Origin: Clarkia xantiana subsp. parviflora
Lineage: Eukaryota > Streptophyta > Magnoliopsida > Myrtales > Onagraceae
DNA: 64,000 bases
Assembly (NCBI GenBank): GCA_036873135.1
Contig: JAPTYO010000020.1
Location: forward strand, 2,906,081 to 2,970,080
Direction of reading: 5' to 3'
The notes under the pieces are model-generated. The model did not search any database. It was not told the DNA's origin and saw nothing but the letters and a program-made list of their open reading frames with translations. How positions within the stretch are numbered: position 1 is the first letter of the stretch; each line of letters starts with the position of its first letter. Below are positions 34,572-44,869 of this stretch, one piece after another. The position numbers and the translations under genes were made by a program.

Positions 34572-35239
34572 GGGTTAATTACCAAATTGCTAGCTGTACT
34601 TTTTGTGAAAGTGCAATTTGCTAGCCGAACTTATTTTTGTAGCAAATCGCTAGCTGAACTTTTGCTAATGTGCAATTTGCTAGCTCCGTCAATTTTTCCG
34701 TTAATTATGGACGGAATATACTTTCTAAAATTACTAAAAATACCATAAGTTATACTATTATTGTAAAATAGCCTCAAATTTTATATAAAAGCAAATATAA
34801 ATCTCGAATAAAATTTATAATTATATATATTATACAATATATATATATATATAAGTTAAATATATAATCACAAAGTTCAAAAAATTAAAATTAATTATTT
34901 ATAAAATTGTATGTTTTTATAGAATTTTTAAAAATATTTTAATAAATTAGTTTTTTTGCATTTTTAAGGTGCGTTTTTTCTTTAATATATTTTTTAACAT
35001 TTATTATTTATTCTTTTGATTTTATATAAAACATCATGTCTTTATATTATCATACTAAAACTTTAGGGTGTTTTTAGCAATATTTGAAAGCATTTTCCAT
35101 TCAAAACGAACGGAAAAATTGACGGAGCTAGCTTTTTGCACAATATAGAAAATTCAGCTAGCAATTTGCTACGAAAAAAAGTCTAGCTAGCAAATTGCAC
35201 ATTCATGTAAAGTTTGGCTAGCAATTTGCTAATTAACCC
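34572..35239. mobile_element. foldback element, GGGTTAATTACCAAATTGCT family, unit C only (668 bp)
   Basis: The inverted ends are GGGTTAATTACCAAATTGCT and AGCAATTTGCTAATTAACCC. A perfect 9-bp duplication TAAGATATA flanks it (34563-34571 / 35240-35248). Unit B has the single uninterrupted TAAGATATA at 27968-27976. The interior is AT-rich and non-coding. A related decayed copy lies at 61610-62262. Confidence 0.93.
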
Positions 35240-35565
35240 TAAGATATATTTGTGGGATTCGATTATTAGTTTATATTATTGGGTAGTTAGTGATAATTAA
35301 ACCTGGATAGTCAATTCATTATAATTTATTTGTTCATATTCATCAGGACTTGATTATTAATCATTAAACAATTATTGTAATAAGTAGACGAAGACCGAGT
35401 CAATTAAGCGCATGGGCTGCCACTGGTCGCCTTCTGGCTGGGTATTATCCGTGACCCAGAAGTATAATTCATCTTAGAGAAATTTAATTGAATTTTCATA
35501 TGTTAGACTAAAAGAGATAATTAATTAGATTTTAGTGATTTGACCAAAACAAAAATTAGATTTTA

Positions 35566-35926
35566 CGGTTAATTATCAAACTGCTAGTCCACATTTTGAC
35601 ACACTAACAAATAGCTAGCTTACGTTTCTTTTCCGACAAATAGCTAGTCTAAGTATTTTTAAGTGAGCAAATAACTAGTAATGTTTACTTTTTTTACTAT
35701 TTTTTCATGGAATCAGAATATGATTACAAAATGAATCTATCTTCAAATGAAACTACTATTATGTAATCACATGTCGTGCGTTTGTCGATTCCGTCAAAAA
35801 ATAATGGAAAAGTAAACAGGGCTAGTTATTTATTCACTTAGGAAAATTTGAGCTAGCTATTAAGAAAGGTGAGTTAGCAATTTATTCGTGAACTAAAACG
35901 CCGGCTAGCAGTTTGATAATTAACCC
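35566..35926. mobile_element. foldback element, (G)GGTTAATTATCAAACTGCTAG family (361 bp)
   Basis: The left end reads CGGTTAATTATCAAACTGCT and the right end AGCAGTTTGATAATTAACCC. Flanks TAGATTTTA (35557-35565) and TAAATTTTA (35927-35935) match in 8 of 9 positions. It is related in its terminal words to the element at 34572-35239 but has a different interior. Confidence 0.8.
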
Positions 35927-35935
35927 TAAATTTTA

Positions 35936-37247
35936 TAATAGAGAAACTTAATCAAATTTTAAATGTGACACATATTTCTATGTATCTAATTTAAAGTATT
36001 TAAATTTAACTGTAAGTAATCAGAGCACAATCGACTGTACTTAAATGGAATTTTTTTTAAAAGAGAAAAGCATAGAATAGAATAATTATGGAGAGCTCCT
36101 ATAATTTTTTTTTTGGACAAGTAATTAAAGCTCCCCACCAGAAGTATTTTTGGTAAATTCTCCAACTAGTTGACAACTTGACATATAATAATAATTGATT
36201 GATATATTAAATAGAAATTGACAAGTTGACGTAGTACGGGTTTTTTAAATAAGGACCAAACTTAACGGACTGTAATATGTCTTTAGTAGTGTCTTGTCCT
36301 TTTCTTGAAACATTCATTACTTTGCTCGTAAATTATTATAAAATAAAAATGTCAATATCAATTAAATTATTTTGCGTTAATTATTCAAATGTATAATACG
36401 TTTCTAAATATAAATAGAAAAGTTCAAACATTATATAAATTTAAAATTATCATTTAATACTACTAGTACAATTCTTTTTTTGCAAAATAAAAATAAAAAC
36501 TAATTTTTGTTGACTTCTCATACGTTAAACGAAGAGATAGACATAAATATTAAATTTTAAAAAATAAAAAAAACAAGTAAATTCAACGATCATAAATATC
36601 TTAGTATTCTAACCTAACAATTGAGAAATTAATTTTAAATTAATGTCAACCTCATTTTTTAGCAATGGACATACATAACTTACCATAATGAATCGAAAAA
36701 TAAATCTATAAGTGAAAAGTGAGATGAATTGACAATTTAATATGAAATTTAATGGATTGTAATTGCTATCTTATTATTGGCAAAAAAAAAAAAAAAGATT
36801 GCTATCTTATTAGTAGGTTCATTCAGTATAAATTAATCCATTCAGAATTACTTCAAATTTATTTTTAAATTCATTCGAGATGTTTGTTATCAAATTTGTT
36901 GAATAAATAAGTAGTATATATATAATAATAAATGTAAAACTCAATGTAATAAATTGGGCACAACCCAAAATATAAATAAAGTATAATATTATGGCTTATG
37001 CAAAGCGTGTGTATGCAGTATTTATTATGGTAGATGAATGAATGAAGAAACAAAAAGTAGGGCAGAGAAGTTGACAAGGCAAGTGGGGAGGAGCGGTCAT
37101 TTTATTGCATTTAAATCAAATCAACACCAAAGCTGATGAAACCTAGCGTTGTCACTTAACAGTCGTGACAGTCCAGATGGTCAAGTGGTGCGTATTATTA
37201 TTATTTTTCCCTTATTATATATGTAAGCGCGTAAGCCGTAAACATGA
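35936..37247. other. non-coding part of unit C
   Basis: This is collinear with unit B 28806-31395 after removing the B-only insertions at 29462 and 30505. It is AT-rich with an A-run near 36782. No gene is seen. Confidence 0.6.
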
Positions 37248-37256
37248 TATAAAAAA

Positions 37257-37950
37257 GGGAATAGAGTCTAAAAGTTGTCTCAATTTTGACCGATGTGTCA
37301 ATTTGGTATCTGAGATTGAAATTTAACGTTCCAATTTTCATATGTGTTGCTATCTGAAGTCTCTGTTAAATTTTTGATTAAGTTGAACGGAATCTGGTTA
37401 TGTGATGGTCACGTGGGTGAACAATTTTCAAAATTCCAAAAATACCCCTGACCAGAATTAGGGTTCCGGCCGATTCAAGCCAAATCCACCCCGGTTCTGG
37501 CCTATTGTGGCCAAACCCAGCCCGATTACGGCCAAACCCACCCTGATTCCGACTGATTACGGCCAAACCCACCTCGATTTCGGCCGATTACAGCCAAACT
37601 CATCCTGATTCCGGCCGATTACGGTCTATTCTGACCTATTCCGGCCGATTTAGAGTTAAGGAGCTCTGATTCTGGGTTTATAGTTCCGGTCGATGGAGGT
37701 GGGCGGCTGGAGGTGGGTGTACAGAGTCGGAGGTGGGTGGTCGGAGCCGCGGTGGGTGCCCGGAATGGAGGCTTTAAAAAAGGGCAAAATAGTCTTTTCC
37801 AATCAATCTGTTAAAATTAACTCCAAAAACTAACGGAAAACCAAATAGGCAAAAAAATGAAAATTTGAACACCAAATATCAACAGTTTAAAATTGAGACA
37901 TCAAACTGACACTCGGGTCAAATTTGGGACAATTTGTATGTTCTATTCCC
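37257..37950. mobile_element. intact foldback element, GGGAATAGAGTC family (694 bp), unit C
   Basis: The outermost ends GGGAATAGA and TCTATTCCC are inverted repeats; the arms then continue less perfectly (GTCTCAATTTTGACC opposite GGTCAAATTTGGGAC). A perfect 9-bp duplication TATAAAAAA flanks it (37248-37256 / 37951-37959). The centre carries GGCCGATT(A/C) repeats and CGGAGGTGGGTGGTCGGAG words. Confidence 0.9.
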
Positions 37951-37959
37951 TATAAAAAA

Positions 37960-39754
37960 TGCGTCGGTATCATTATTATTTACTATAATTCTTACATTTT
38001 TTTGTTTACATTTTTTAACTACCAAGTGGGCACTTGCTTCTTGGTTTGATTGAACCAACACAGCTACTCTTGAGTTCAATCGAACCTAATAGCATAATTG
38101 TTGCTGGTTTGATCGAACCCATTAAGACTTAAATTAAGAAAAACTTTAAAATTTTGAAAATTTTGATAAATTTAATAAAGAATATTTGAAGTGATACGTA
38201 GAGGTAAAATCGTATTTTTTTAAAATATAATCATACTAGATAATTGATTTGCGCTTTGCGCAGGAAGTTACCCGTTTAATTTATTAGTTGTGGTAATATT
38301 TTAATCATTTGTGTTATAATATGTAGAATTATAAGTCGCAACTTGTAACACATAAAACAATTATATATTACAATCGATAATAGGCTTAATTGAGACGTTG
38401 CAAAAATGTTAGTGTAGTGTAAATAATTATGTTTGTTTTAAACAAATACAAATGAAAAGTATCAACAAAAAATTAGATTTATTTTTTTTTAAAGAAAATA
38501 TGAACGAAAATTCTTATAAATTTGTACACTTAATAAGGCAATGAGACATTTTATCATTTATAACTGGGATTATAATCTTTTTGGTAATCGATTTTTATAT
38601 AAATTGCAACAAAAAAAGGCTACTACATGAATTGCAAATTGATAATCTGTTTTTTAAACACTCAAAATTAACAAATTAAATTGTATTCAACATTTTACCA
38701 AACAATTTGGGGCTTAGCGATTTATAGAGAGTGTTATTGGCGTATAAGATCTCATGATTAGACATGATGGAGATGCTTATATGGTTGATTAATCTCTTCT
38801 ACGTACTTTTGTGGATATTTTCTCTATAATTTACTTTTTGGTTGTGTAAGTGTCATGGATTTTAGAGTTGCTTAACAATATTAAAGATTAAGAAACGGAA
38901 AAACAGTTAAGACAATAAAAGAAACTTACATTGTAGAGCAATATGAGAGCGTTCATCCAAGCCATAAGAGTGGCTTATGTGGACAATGTCATGTCTACCA
39001 TGTGAGAGACTAAATAAGATGGTCCAATAATATTTGATAGTTTGTACATGTCATCGGTTAGTTTTCTTACTTGTCATAATGCTATGTAATTAATCCAAAT
39101 TATATTATATATAGATTGACTCAAAAATAAGTAATAAAACAAATAAGTTTGAACCATTAATTAGTCATGTTTTGAAGTTAGGGTTTGAATCATTAGTAAC
39201 CGATTCGGACCAGAACCGTTTTAAATAGTTCTAATCCAGAGTGGAGCGGTTGTTTTTACTGATTTATCCTAGAAAATGTAAGTAACTATAAATTATAAAT
39301 TAATCCATATATGAGATTTTTTGTCTTTAGAAAATTGTCAATACAACACTTGTGTCCAGCATTACGTGGGAATTTAATTCCGTCGATAAAGGTAGGTGAA
39401 ATAGAGCACAGATACATATAGGATATATATGTATATTTATATCCAATAAAATATCAACTAATCTGGCAAAAGAAAATATCAACGAACGAACACATTGAAT
39501 TGAATCGATCATTATTATTTTGGCTGTTGGCTCAAGATATTATTTGTTTGTACATTAATTGCAATATAAGCATTGCTTCTTCTTATCTTCTTCTTCAGCC
39601 TCCTCGTCAAACTAGTCTCCACAATAAGAAATTGAAAGCTTCCTTCATTTCGCCCCTTTTAAAAAAAAAGAGATTTATTTTAATTTTTTTCGCGTGCTAT
39701 TTCAGGGATTATCAAGTGGTCAACACCGTAGGCTGTAATATACTTATTCTACAT
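37960..39754. other. AT-rich intergenic region
   Basis: I see no gene. A GCGC palindrome (GATTTGCGCTTTGCGCAGG, about 38248) stands out in the AT-rich context, and short self-complementary words such as TTGGTTTGATTGAACCAA occur near 38042. Confidence 0.5.
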
Positions 39755-40190
39755 TTAAAATAATGTGCACTCGAGCCACGTCGAATCGTAACATTTAAAA
39801 TTTAAAATTTTATTTACGAAACTCGAACAAAAAACCAACAGGTTTTTTTTTAATCTATAATAATCAGCGTTCGCATCGGGTCGAATCGCACCAGGTCGAA
39901 TCATAACAGGTAAAATCCCTTTTTTTTTTTTTCTTTCAGGATTCGAAGTTGAAAGTAACATGCTTACTGTACATCTAAAATATTCTGCATTCGCACCACA
40001 TCGAATCGTAACCGTTAAAACCCAAATTTTTTTTTTTTCAAAACTTGAACCTGAAACCAACCGGTTTACTATACATTTAAAATAATCAACACTCGCACCA
40101 GGTGAAACCAACATAATTAATCTATATTTAAAATAATCTGCACTCATATTAGGTCGAATCGTAACAGGTAAAATCCATATGTTTAATTTC
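39755..40190. repeat. degenerate tandem repeat upstream of the first MLO gene
   Basis: About four to five units of roughly 100-125 bp share the pattern ACATTTAAAATAAT then GCACTCG(C/A), then GGTCGAATCGTAAC and a T-run. Units can be placed near 39755, 39855, 39970, 40070 and 40120. An open minus-strand frame across it is repetitive and not a gene. Confidence 0.7.
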
Positions 40191-40296
40191 AAAACTCAAA
40201 TTCCAAACCCCTAATTCCTTCCCTCTTACCAATAATTATAATTTGTTTGACTTCCACTCTATGTTTGAGCGAGCTAGCTTTCAATTCCTTCACTCA

Positions 40297-40341
40297 TATT
40301 ATATATATATTTAACATCGTCTCTGAGAAACGACCTCATCA
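40297..40341 (+). promoter_or_regulatory. MLO gene 1 TATA region and conserved start block
   Basis: A TATATATATATATTT run at 40297-40312 is followed by CATCGTCTCTGAGAAACGAC (from 40315), then CTCATCA. The same block, with few changes, follows the TATA run of MLO gene 2 (48465-48491). The spacing suits a TATA box with the transcription start inside the shared block. Confidence 0.55.
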
Positions 40342-40448
40342 TTCATCCACAAACAACTCATCTCTCTCATCTCACAGTATTACAATACATTTCCATTTAT
40401 ATTGATATAATATATATACCAAATTAAGAAGCAAATATCAGTAAAATC

Positions 40449-43400
40449 ATGGCAGTGTACGAGAAGGAACGTACTCTACAAGAGACATCCACCTGGGCAG
40501 TTGCTATTGTCTGCTTCGTCTTGTTGGCCATCTCCATCTTGGTCGAGGAGTTCATTCACTTTGTAGAGAAAGTAATTATTATATTATTTATAATGGAATC
40601 ATTATTAATTTTTCTGCATATATCTTACTTCGATTTACTTATAATATTACCAAATATATATAATCTGCAGGTTCTCAAGAGGAGGAAGAAGATTGCACTT
40701 GTGGAAGCTGTGCATAAGGTTAAAGCAGGTAAATTACTAACAGCAATAATATTTACTTATATATGCTTCTCATTTTTACCTTAAAAGTAGTCTATTTTTT
40801 TTTCCAGTATTAAGAACTTAAAAACAGTCCCAGATTATATTGCTAAAAAGATATCCTAAATTGAAAATACTGAAATTTAGTGTCACAACTATCAGATTTG
40901 TTATTTTTCTCTTTTTTCGATTGATGGTGTTAAAATTAGCGTTTTGAGCAATATAAACACTTTGTTTTCCACTTGTTCGAAGTATCAGATTTGTTGCTAT
41001 GATTTTATGTTTTTTTTAATGTTTACAAAATATGTTGTTGTTCAGTCAATTTTAAGAAAAAGTGTGGAAACAAACCAATATGATACTTAGAAAATCGAAT
41101 ATCAACATTTTAAAACTGAAACAATCATTAGCAACATGACATATAAGTAAGACTGTTTTTTTACGTTCTTAACCATTTTTTTAAAATGAGTTTTGATTAT
41201 AATTATGATGATGTGTTGCAGAACTTATGCTTCTGGGGTTCATCTCTCTGCTGTTAACAATCCTTCAAACTCCGATCTCAAACATATGTGTTTCTCGGAA
41301 AATTGCAACATCGTGGCGGCCCTGCGGTACGGCTCTTAAGAAAGAAGCAACCATCACTGCGAAACTCGGTCGGAGACTTTTCGAGCTTTTCGATAGTAAT
41401 AGTGAGATCGATGTTCCGGCTCGCCGGAGTTTGGCTACCAAAGGGTATGATACATGCACTGCTAAGGTAATTAATTTGATACAATATGTGAACTATACAT
41501 TATGTTGTACCTTTATTAAACTTTCTAGCTAACTAGTCATCAGTAAGTAAAAGCTCATATTTTTTACATGCAGTAATTAATTTTTATGAAGTGGTAATTA
41601 ATAATGGGAAGAAATTACAATTGCAGGGTAAATATGCATTTGTAACAGCATATGGGATCCACCAGCTTCATATATTCATCTTTGTACTGGCTATAGTTCA
41701 TGTCATTTATTGCATCACCACTCTTGCTCTTGGCAATATCAAGGTAATTAAATTTATTTATTAAAGATTTTGACTAAAATGCAATCGACTGTAATTGCAA
41801 TTGAATTTACAATCAATAAATTAGGAGAGATAATAAATCATATTTCAGGAGAGATAAATTTTATCATATCTAAGCTATTACACATCTTGATGTACTACTA
41901 TATCCAAAAGTTGTAACTTTGACTGCAAAACTAGTCGACTACATTTTAGTTAAACCCTTTATTAACCAAAGCTTCACAAGTTAAGCTTATGTAAAAGAAT
42001 GAGGGGCAAATGCTCCCCTTTTAACTTTTTGTTGTATGTATTTTTTTTTTCTTTAAAAAGTGTAATTATTTTCAGTTTAGCTCTTTAAATTTTTCCACTT
42101 ACCCTGAAATTTTTTACATTATTTTTTTACCCATAATCCACTTATTGCCCTTAAAATATGAATTTTGGATTCAGCTATTAAGTTAGAATCTAACATGTTT
42201 TCTGTATTTAGATGAGGAGATGGAAGCTTTGGGAGAAGGAGTCAAAGACACTTGAATACACTTACCATAACGGTATATTTACCTACATTACATTTAAATT
42301 ACTACTTATAGAAAAAGTTTACTAAAATAAAGGACACTATAAATTTTTACAGATCCACAAAGGTTCAGATTTGCAAGAGACACATCATTTGGACAAAGAC
42401 ATCTCAACTTCTGGAGTCAATCCACTATTTTACTATGGATTGTAAGTATTTGTTACCCATATATTTTTTTAGTTTCTTTTTAAAATTTATTATCATCATG
42501 GCATAAAAGATGAAATAATGGATTGACATTTATATACTAAATATGCAGGTGAGTTTCTTTAGACAATTCTACCCATCAGTAGCCAAAGTTGATTATTTGA
42601 CTCTCAGACATGGATTCATTGCAGTAAGTTGCATAATTTACTTTTATCAAGTTAGTTAAAACCCAAAGTTTCTATCGAAATCAATAATCATTGTAAACTA
42701 ATAACATCTGTGTCTAATGAATTAATGTGCAGGCACATTTACCGCCAGGTGCTGAAACAAATTTCGACTTTCAGATGTACATTCATCGCTCGTTAGAAGA
42801 AGATTTCAAAGTTATTGTCGGGATAAGCCCGGTCATATGGCTCGCGGCTGTACTCTTCTTATTGACCAACACTTATGGTACAATTTCAATAAAAAAAAAA
42901 TGTTATAGTAATGAACAATCTTTTACTTTAGAGTTAAATGGTCTTTTGGTATGTGTTACTTAATGGAACACTCAACTAACGGATGCACCAAAATTCTATA
43001 AAAACTGCAACCTTATTGCACCAAAAGTGTACAAAAAAAGTTGCACCAAAAACCAAATTTGGTTAAACACGTACCAAAAGACCCTTTAACCCCCCCCCCC
43101 CCTTTTATTTTCGACCGGTTACAATAATTCTTTCTGTTTCATCGATTGTGCAGGATGGCATTCGTATATCTGGTTACCTTCGAGTTCATTGTTTGTAAGC
43201 ACTAATTTATTCGAGATAACCGAGTTTGGTGAAAATTTAGTTTTTTTTTGTTGGGCTCTTATTTAGCTTTTTTTTTTTTTTTGTACAGATAGTACTATTG
43301 ATAGGAGCAAAGCTTCAAGTGATCATAACAAGACTAGGACTGAGAATACAAGAGAGGGGGAATGTAGTAAAGGGCACACCCGTGGTTCAACCCGGTGATG

Positions 43401-44869
43401 AGCTCTTTTGGTTTGGGAAACCCCGGCTTCTGCTATTCTTGATTCACTTTGTTCTCTTTCAGAATGCTTTTCAAATGGCTTTCTTTGCTTGGAGTACAGT
43501 AAGTTCTTCAAAACATTTCTTAAAAAACAAAACAAAACTGTGTAAATATTTGTTGAACCCTGATATATATATATATACATGTTTCAAAATTGTAATTGCA
43601 GTATGAATTTGGGTTCAAAAACTGCTTCCACTCGGAACTCGATGATATCATCATCAGAATCACATTCGGGTAAGTTTACTTTTACCAAGTTGATAAAAAA
43701 AAAACATAAGGGTTAATATTTAATAGGTCTTTTGTTATAATATATTTAACTGCATTGGTTTTCAATAGGTATGTACAGTTATACATAATTATATTAGCAT
43801 ATAGATAAAAACTTATTTTACAACTCGACTCTACCTCCTATTTTCGTGGAAACTTGTTTATGACTGCATTGTTCTTTTAATAGTTTCAAACACATATCTA
43901 ATGAAATACAACAATAAATTAACAGGGTATTCATCCAAGTACTCTGCAGCTATGTAACTCTCCCACTCTATGCTCTTGTAACTCAGGTAATACTTAATTA
44001 CTTCAAAACTGAATTTTTACCAACATAAATTATGGTTAACAATCTAAAAATATTCTCAATTATATGTCATGTTGTTAATCGATGTCTCATATTTAAAATG
44101 TTGATATTCGGTGTCTTAACTATCAGATTTGTCGCTTTCACTTTTTTTCACTTAATCAAAAGCATGTTTTTTATGCATCAAATAAGCTTAAACCGTGAAC
44201 AACAATTTAACACTTCAGAAACGTGGAAAACAACATGTTTTTTGTTGCTTAAAACGCCAATTTTAATGTAAAAATCAATCAAAAAAGCGGAAAGCAACAA
44301 ATTTGATAGTTGGGACAACGAATATCAATATTTTAAATTCATAACAACGATTAGCAACATAATGTATAGTTGAAACTGTTTTTAAGTTCTGTTATAGGAC
44401 TTATATTTATCCATAACAGGTTCTTAAACCTAAAATTATTATTGTGCAGATGGGTTCAACAATGAAGTCCAATGCCATCTTCAACGACCAAGTGGCCACA
44501 GCACTCAAGCATTGGCACCACACTGCCAAGAAGCACACCAAGCACAACAAGTCACCAGCCTCGAGCCGACCCATGACTCCCCTTCACGGAACTTCCCCGA
44601 TGCATCTGCTGCACAACAACAAAGTTGCTAGCCATGAACTTAACTCCTATGGATCTCCTTTGGCTAATTCAAATTTAGGGAATGGTACATGGGAGGAACT
44701 CGATTTACAGTTCAAACACCACGACAATCCCGAACCAGAAGTCTACGATGATATCACCGAGCATGACGGTTCTACCCCTCGCCACCTTATCGATGATTCA
44801 ATGAACAATCATAATGATGATCATCAGGAAATGGGCATAATGGTTTCTGACTATGTTGTTCAGAAATGA
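40449..44869 (+). CDS. MLO: MLO-like seven-transmembrane protein (gene 1, 13 exons, 570 aa)
   Basis: Exons: 40449-40571, 40671-40728, 41222-41466, 41627-41743, 42212-42272, 42353-42441, 42549-42623, 42733-42877, 43154-43194, 43289-43498, 43602-43669, 43926-43986, 44450-44869; all junctions are GT-AG and phases agree. The start [10 protein letters not shown] precedes TM1 (about 16-36). Seven membrane segments, the last near 411-430, the conserved loop cysteines (NICVS, WRPCG, DTC, KNCFH) and a calmodulin-binding helix ([14 protein letters not shown], about 446-459) are seen. The C-tail has [13 protein letters not shown], typical of clade V (MLO2/6/12-like) proteins. MLO proteins act at the plasma membrane; clade V members condition powdery-mildew susceptibility. 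The C-terminus ends SDYVVQK rather than with the usual clade V acidic-F-S/T-F motif. Poly(A) signal AATAAA is at 45057-45062. Confidence 0.95.
40810..41174. mobile_element. foldback MITE in MLO gene 1 intron 2
   Basis: A member of the GGGTTAAGAACCTAAAAACAG family, about 365 bp: TTAAGAACTTAAAAACAGTC at the left and GCAACATGACATATAAG followed by TTCTTAACC at the right. The terminal GGG is lost and the flanks no longer match, so it is an old insertion. Confidence 0.75.
42931..43092. mobile_element. small foldback in MLO gene 1 intron 8
   Basis: GAGTTAAATGGTCTTTTGGT at the left and ACGTACCAAAAGACCCTTTA at the right are inverted. The terminal words resemble the 822-bp element at 10330-11151 (GGGTTAAAGGTCCTTTTGGT), making it a possible internally deleted relative. 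A C-run follows at 43091. Confidence 0.6.
44035..44430. mobile_element. foldback MITE in MLO gene 1 intron 12
   Basis: A diverged member of the GGGTTAAGAACC family: left arm with ATGTCATGTTGTTAATCG, right arm with ATTAGCAACATAATGTATAG, ending GGTTCTTAAACC. It fills most of the intron before the last exon. Confidence 0.65.

Larger units (their letters stand above)
9325..37959. repeat. three-unit segmental tandem array (A, B, C)
   Basis: Unit A is about 9325-15350, unit B about 15351-32062 and unit C about 32063-37959. A and B share the GAACTAGGTTGTTAGTG block (9343 / 15364), the tRNA-Pro gene, the GTE 5' end and the GTE 3' exons. B and C share the GTE 3' exons and everything downstream, to 32062 and 37950. 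Most length differences between units are explained by transposable elements that are present in one unit and absent at the matching empty site of another. Confidence 0.85.

Noticed and set aside
38245..38270. GCGC palindrome as a possible Helitron 3' hairpin
   Set aside because: No CTRR terminus follows at the right distance and no matching 5' TC end was seen.
39755..40190. Possible CRISPR-like array
   Set aside because: The units are degenerate, about 100-125 bp, in a plant nuclear context, without the short repeat-spacer pattern.
39755..40192. 145-aa minus-strand frame
   Set aside because: It spans a degenerate tandem repeat and encodes a repetitive peptide.
43323..43580. Minus-strand frame opposite MLO exon 10
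   Set aside because: It is a shadow of the true exon; the same shadow appears opposite the gene 2 exon.
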